A stretch of 7,332 nucleotides of DNA from Chloroflexota bacterium (lineage in GTDB: Bacteria > Chloroflexota > Limnocylindria > P2-11E). How positions within the stretch are numbered: position 1 is the first letter of the stretch; each line of letters begins with the position of its first letter. The notes beneath the pieces are model-generated. The model worked only from the letters and a program-made list of their open reading frames with translations, was not told the DNA's origin and did no database searches. Of the stretch, positions 5,764 to 7,332 are shown piece by piece. A program made the position numbers and the translations under genes. Location: the NCBI GenBank assembly GCA_005881085.1, contig VBGU01000035.1, positions 1-7,332 on the forward strand, written 5' to 3'.

Positions 5764-6643
5764 CGAGCTTCGCGATCAGATCCTCGAGACGCTCTGGAGC
5801 CAGTGGCACGAACTCGGTATTGCCGCGACCGTTCCGCGTCGGCACCAGAAGGACGTCATCGATCCTGAGGCATTGATCGCGTTTACGGCGACGCACAGCG
5901 ATTTGGACCCCCGCCTCCGAGATGAATCGATCGATTGGGTCATTCGATATGGATCTCTGGTCTCCAAGGCCCGCCTGAAGAACGTTCTGGCTGATTGGGA
6001 CTCGCTCGACAATTCCCTATTCCGGGAGTACGCGGCGACGGTAAACGCGAAGGCTGGCCTCGGATGGCCGGCGGGTCGAGCGCGAGCCCTTGCGTTTCGA
6101 TCCCGCGCGCGCTCCTATCTGGAAGATCTCACTCGACCGGCGCTCCTCGCGTTACGGATCCGCGCAGTCTTCGGCGTTGGCGCACGTGCCGAGCTCATGC
6201 GTGTCTTGGTATCCCGTCCACAGGCTGCGATGACCGCGACGGAACTCTCCACAGAAACGAGCTACCGCAAACGAAACGTACTCAACGAACTCGAGCCCCT
6301 GAAGTTCGCGGGGATCGTGCGGAGCTTCCGGGCCGTCAACGCGGATCGATTCTCTCTAGCGAAGGCGGACGAGCTCGCCGGCCTCGTCGGTCCAGTGCCC
6401 CAAGGTACGACGCGCTGGACGCACACGTTCCGTGCGCTCGGCCTCCTCCTCGATCTTGCTCGACGCGCATCACGGCGCAGTGATCTTCAAAACGCCGTCG
6501 ATGCCCTGAATCTCCTCGAGAAGAACCGGGAGATCTTCCTCGCTGCCGGAATGTACCCGCCACCACTCCCCGCTGGTGAGGCCGCGTGGAAGGCGTTTCT
6601 GGAATGGTCGATCGGCCAAGCGCGATCGCAATCAGGACTCTAG
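5750..6643 (+). CDS. Winged-helix DNA-binding protein, probable partner/antitoxin and autoregulator
   Basis: The product is 297 residues. The ATG at 5750 has GGAG (5740-5743) six bases upstream and lies inside the end of the nucleotidyltransferase gene. A winged helix-turn-helix occupies about 144-205. Helix 1 is near GARAELMRVLV (144-154), the helix-turn-helix is MTATELSTETSYRKRNVLNE (161-180), the following helix reaches IV at 190, and the wing is RSFRAVNADRFSLA (191-204). The N-terminal region (about 1-100, with IDPEALIAF at 37-45) and the helical C-terminal region (about 223-290) match no domain I can name. In nucleotidyltransferase toxin systems the partner gene often encodes a DNA-binding antitoxin that represses the operon. 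Here it is the second gene, the reverse of the usual AbiEi-AbiEii order. The proposed role is inference from arrangement and fold. Confidence 0.8.
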   Translation: MANVSELRDQILETLWSQWHELGIAATVPRRHQKDVIDPEALIAFTATHSDLDPRLRDESIDWVIRYGSLVSKARLKNVLADWDSLDNSLFREYAATVNAKAGLGWPAGRARALAFRSRARSYLEDLTRPALLALRIRAVFGVGARAELMRVLVSRPQAAMTATELSTETSYRKRNVLNELEPLKFAGIVRSFRAVNADRFSLAKADELAGLVGPVPQGTTRWTHTFRALGLLLDLARRASRRSDLQNAVDALNLLEKNREIFLAAGMYPPPLPAGEAAWKAFLEWSIGQARSQSGL

Positions 6644-6666
6644 AGGGCCATCTATCGCACGCCGCG
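6644..6666. other. 23-base convergent gap without a visible terminator
   Basis: The winged-helix gene and enolase end tail-to-tail with only 23 bases between their stops. No hairpin with a T-run is visible in either direction, so transcripts may overlap or depend on factor-mediated termination. Confidence 0.5.
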
Positions 6667-6861
6667 TCAGGGCTTGAACGCGGCACGCCCGGGATATTTC
6701 GCATCGGCACCCAGCTCGCGCTCGATCTCCATGAGCCGGTTGTACTTGGCGACGCGATCGGTGCGGGACAGCGAGCCGGTCTTGATCTGACCCGTGTCGA
6801 GCCCGACGGCGAGATCTGCGATCGTGGTGTCCTCGGTTTCGCCTGAGCGGTGCGAGATCAC
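6667..6861 (-). pseudogene. eno: Enolase C-terminal portion, out of frame with the preceding part
   Basis: From GTG 6861 the second minus-strand frame encodes VISHRSGETEDTTIADLAV, then GQIKTGSLSRTDRVAKYNRL and a normal enolase C-terminus ending AAFKP. It carries the substrate-binding His-Arg-Ser of SHRSGE and the Lys of QIKTGS, so the ancestral gene was ordinary. It cannot be read continuously with the upstream part. Relative to other enolases about 16 residues are missing at the junction around 6862-6869, a net loss near 46 bases, which also shifts the frame. The missing segment is the helix between the catalytic lysine strand and the SHRSGE loop, so the protein should not fold normally. Genuine gene decay and assembly error are both possible. 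Enolase is normally single-copy and essential, which favours an assembly error or an extra copy. Confidence 0.85.
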
Positions 6862-7332
6862 CGACGGAGCGTGCCGATCTGGTTCACCTTGATGAGGATG
6901 GCGTTCGCGGCCTTCTCCTTGATCCCGCGCTCCAGACGGGCGACGCTCGTCACGAAGAGGTCGTCCCCAACGAGCTGCATCCGGTCGCCGAGCGCGGCGG
7001 TCAGCTGCTTCCACCCATCCCAGTCGTCCTCGGCGAGCCCATCCTCGATCGACACGATCGGATAACGCTTCGCCCAGTCCGCGTAGAGGGCGACCATGCC
7101 CTTCGAGTCGAGCGAACGCTGCTCGCGCGCGAGCGCGTAGTCGCCGTCGCGGTACAGCTCGGTCGCCGCGGGGTCGAGCGCGATTGCGGCGTCCTCGCCG
7201 GCGCGATAGCCCGCGCGCTCGATGGCGACGAGCATGAGCTCGAGGGGCTGCTCGTTGGTCGCGAGTCCCGATGGCGCGAAACCGCCCTCGTCCCCCACCC
7301 CTGTCGACATCCCGCGCTCGTGAAGCACTTCC
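6858..7332 (-). CDS. eno: Enolase, middle portion (frame ends prematurely; N-terminus beyond window)
   Basis: This frame encodes the first part of the enolase TIM barrel. It contains STGVGDEGGFAP with the catalytic acid Glu of the VGDEGG motif, ALDPAATELY with the first metal Asp, PIVSIEDGLAEDDWDGW with the metal Glu, and QLVGDDLFVT with the third metal ligand. AILIKVNQIGTL follows, with the lysine that serves as general base. Enolase converts 2-phosphoglycerate to phosphoenolpyruvate in glycolysis. After IGTL the frame reads two residues and hits TGA (6860-6858). Family members continue instead through about 16-17 residues (TETL...GY) to VISHRSGETED. The start lies outside the window to the right. 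Confidence 0.9.
   Translation of the reverse strand, partial: EVLHERGMSTGVGDEGGFAPSGLATNEQPLELMLVAIERAGYRAGEDAAIALDPAATELYRDGDYALAREQRSLDSKGMVALYADWAKRYPIVSIEDGLAEDDWDGWKQLTAALGDRMQLVGDDLFVTSVARLERGIKEKAANAILIKVNQIGTLRR

Noticed and set aside
6848..6870. Programmed frameshift or stop readthrough in enolase
   Set aside because: A simple slip or readthrough could not restore the roughly 16 conserved residues missing between the two parts; a deletion explains the data better.
1..7332. CRISPR arrays, insertion sequences, tRNA or rRNA genes
   Set aside because: No spaced direct repeats, transposase motifs, terminal inverted repeats around a gene, or cloverleaf/rRNA signatures were seen by eye.

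Overview
The window is GC-rich bacterial chromosome with tightly packed genes. It has no rRNA or tRNA, no insertion sequence and no CRISPR array, so the host cannot be named firmly. High GC, GTG and TTG starts, probable leaderless promoters, a cyclic-di-AMP riboswitch and a DUF6036-type nucleotidyltransferase gene together suggest an actinobacterial or Chloroflexota-like soil lineage. That placement is an inference. Two genes contain apparent indels, so either gene decay or a draft-quality assembly should be kept in mind.

Layout, left to right. Positions 1-1050 (minus strand) hold the first 350 residues of a winged-helix plus AAA+ ATPase that runs off the left edge. The 268-base gap that follows carries a divergent leader containing a recognisable cyclic-di-AMP (ydaO/yuaA class) riboswitch at about 1184-1294. 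A short hairpin just downstream of it hides the ribosome-binding site of a 50-residue double-CXXC zinc-ribbon microprotein (1319-1471, plus). That gene ends tail-to-tail, with a 4-base overlap, against an 839-residue phosphoenolpyruvate-synthase/rifampicin-phosphotransferase-like enzyme (1468-3987, minus). A 53-base divergent gap separates the enzyme from a lipoprotein of unknown function (4041-5132, plus).

Next is a compact two-gene module on the plus strand. A 39-bp near-perfect palindrome (5147-5185) contains a plausible promoter whose -35 and -10 elements sit in its two arms. It is followed directly by a DUF6036-type nucleotidyltransferase (5189-5763, with an apparent frame break near 5257). 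Overlapping that gene by 14 bases is a winged-helix protein (5750-6643). The arrangement resembles an autoregulated toxin-antitoxin or defence module of the nucleotidyltransferase plus DNA-binding-partner type, with the nucleotidyltransferase gene first. The right end (6667-7332, minus) is the C-terminal half of enolase, broken by what looks like a 46-base internal deletion.

The most interesting items are the riboswitch-controlled zinc microprotein, the palindromic operator/promoter with its nucleotidyltransferase/winged-helix pair, and the two frame breaks flanking that pair.
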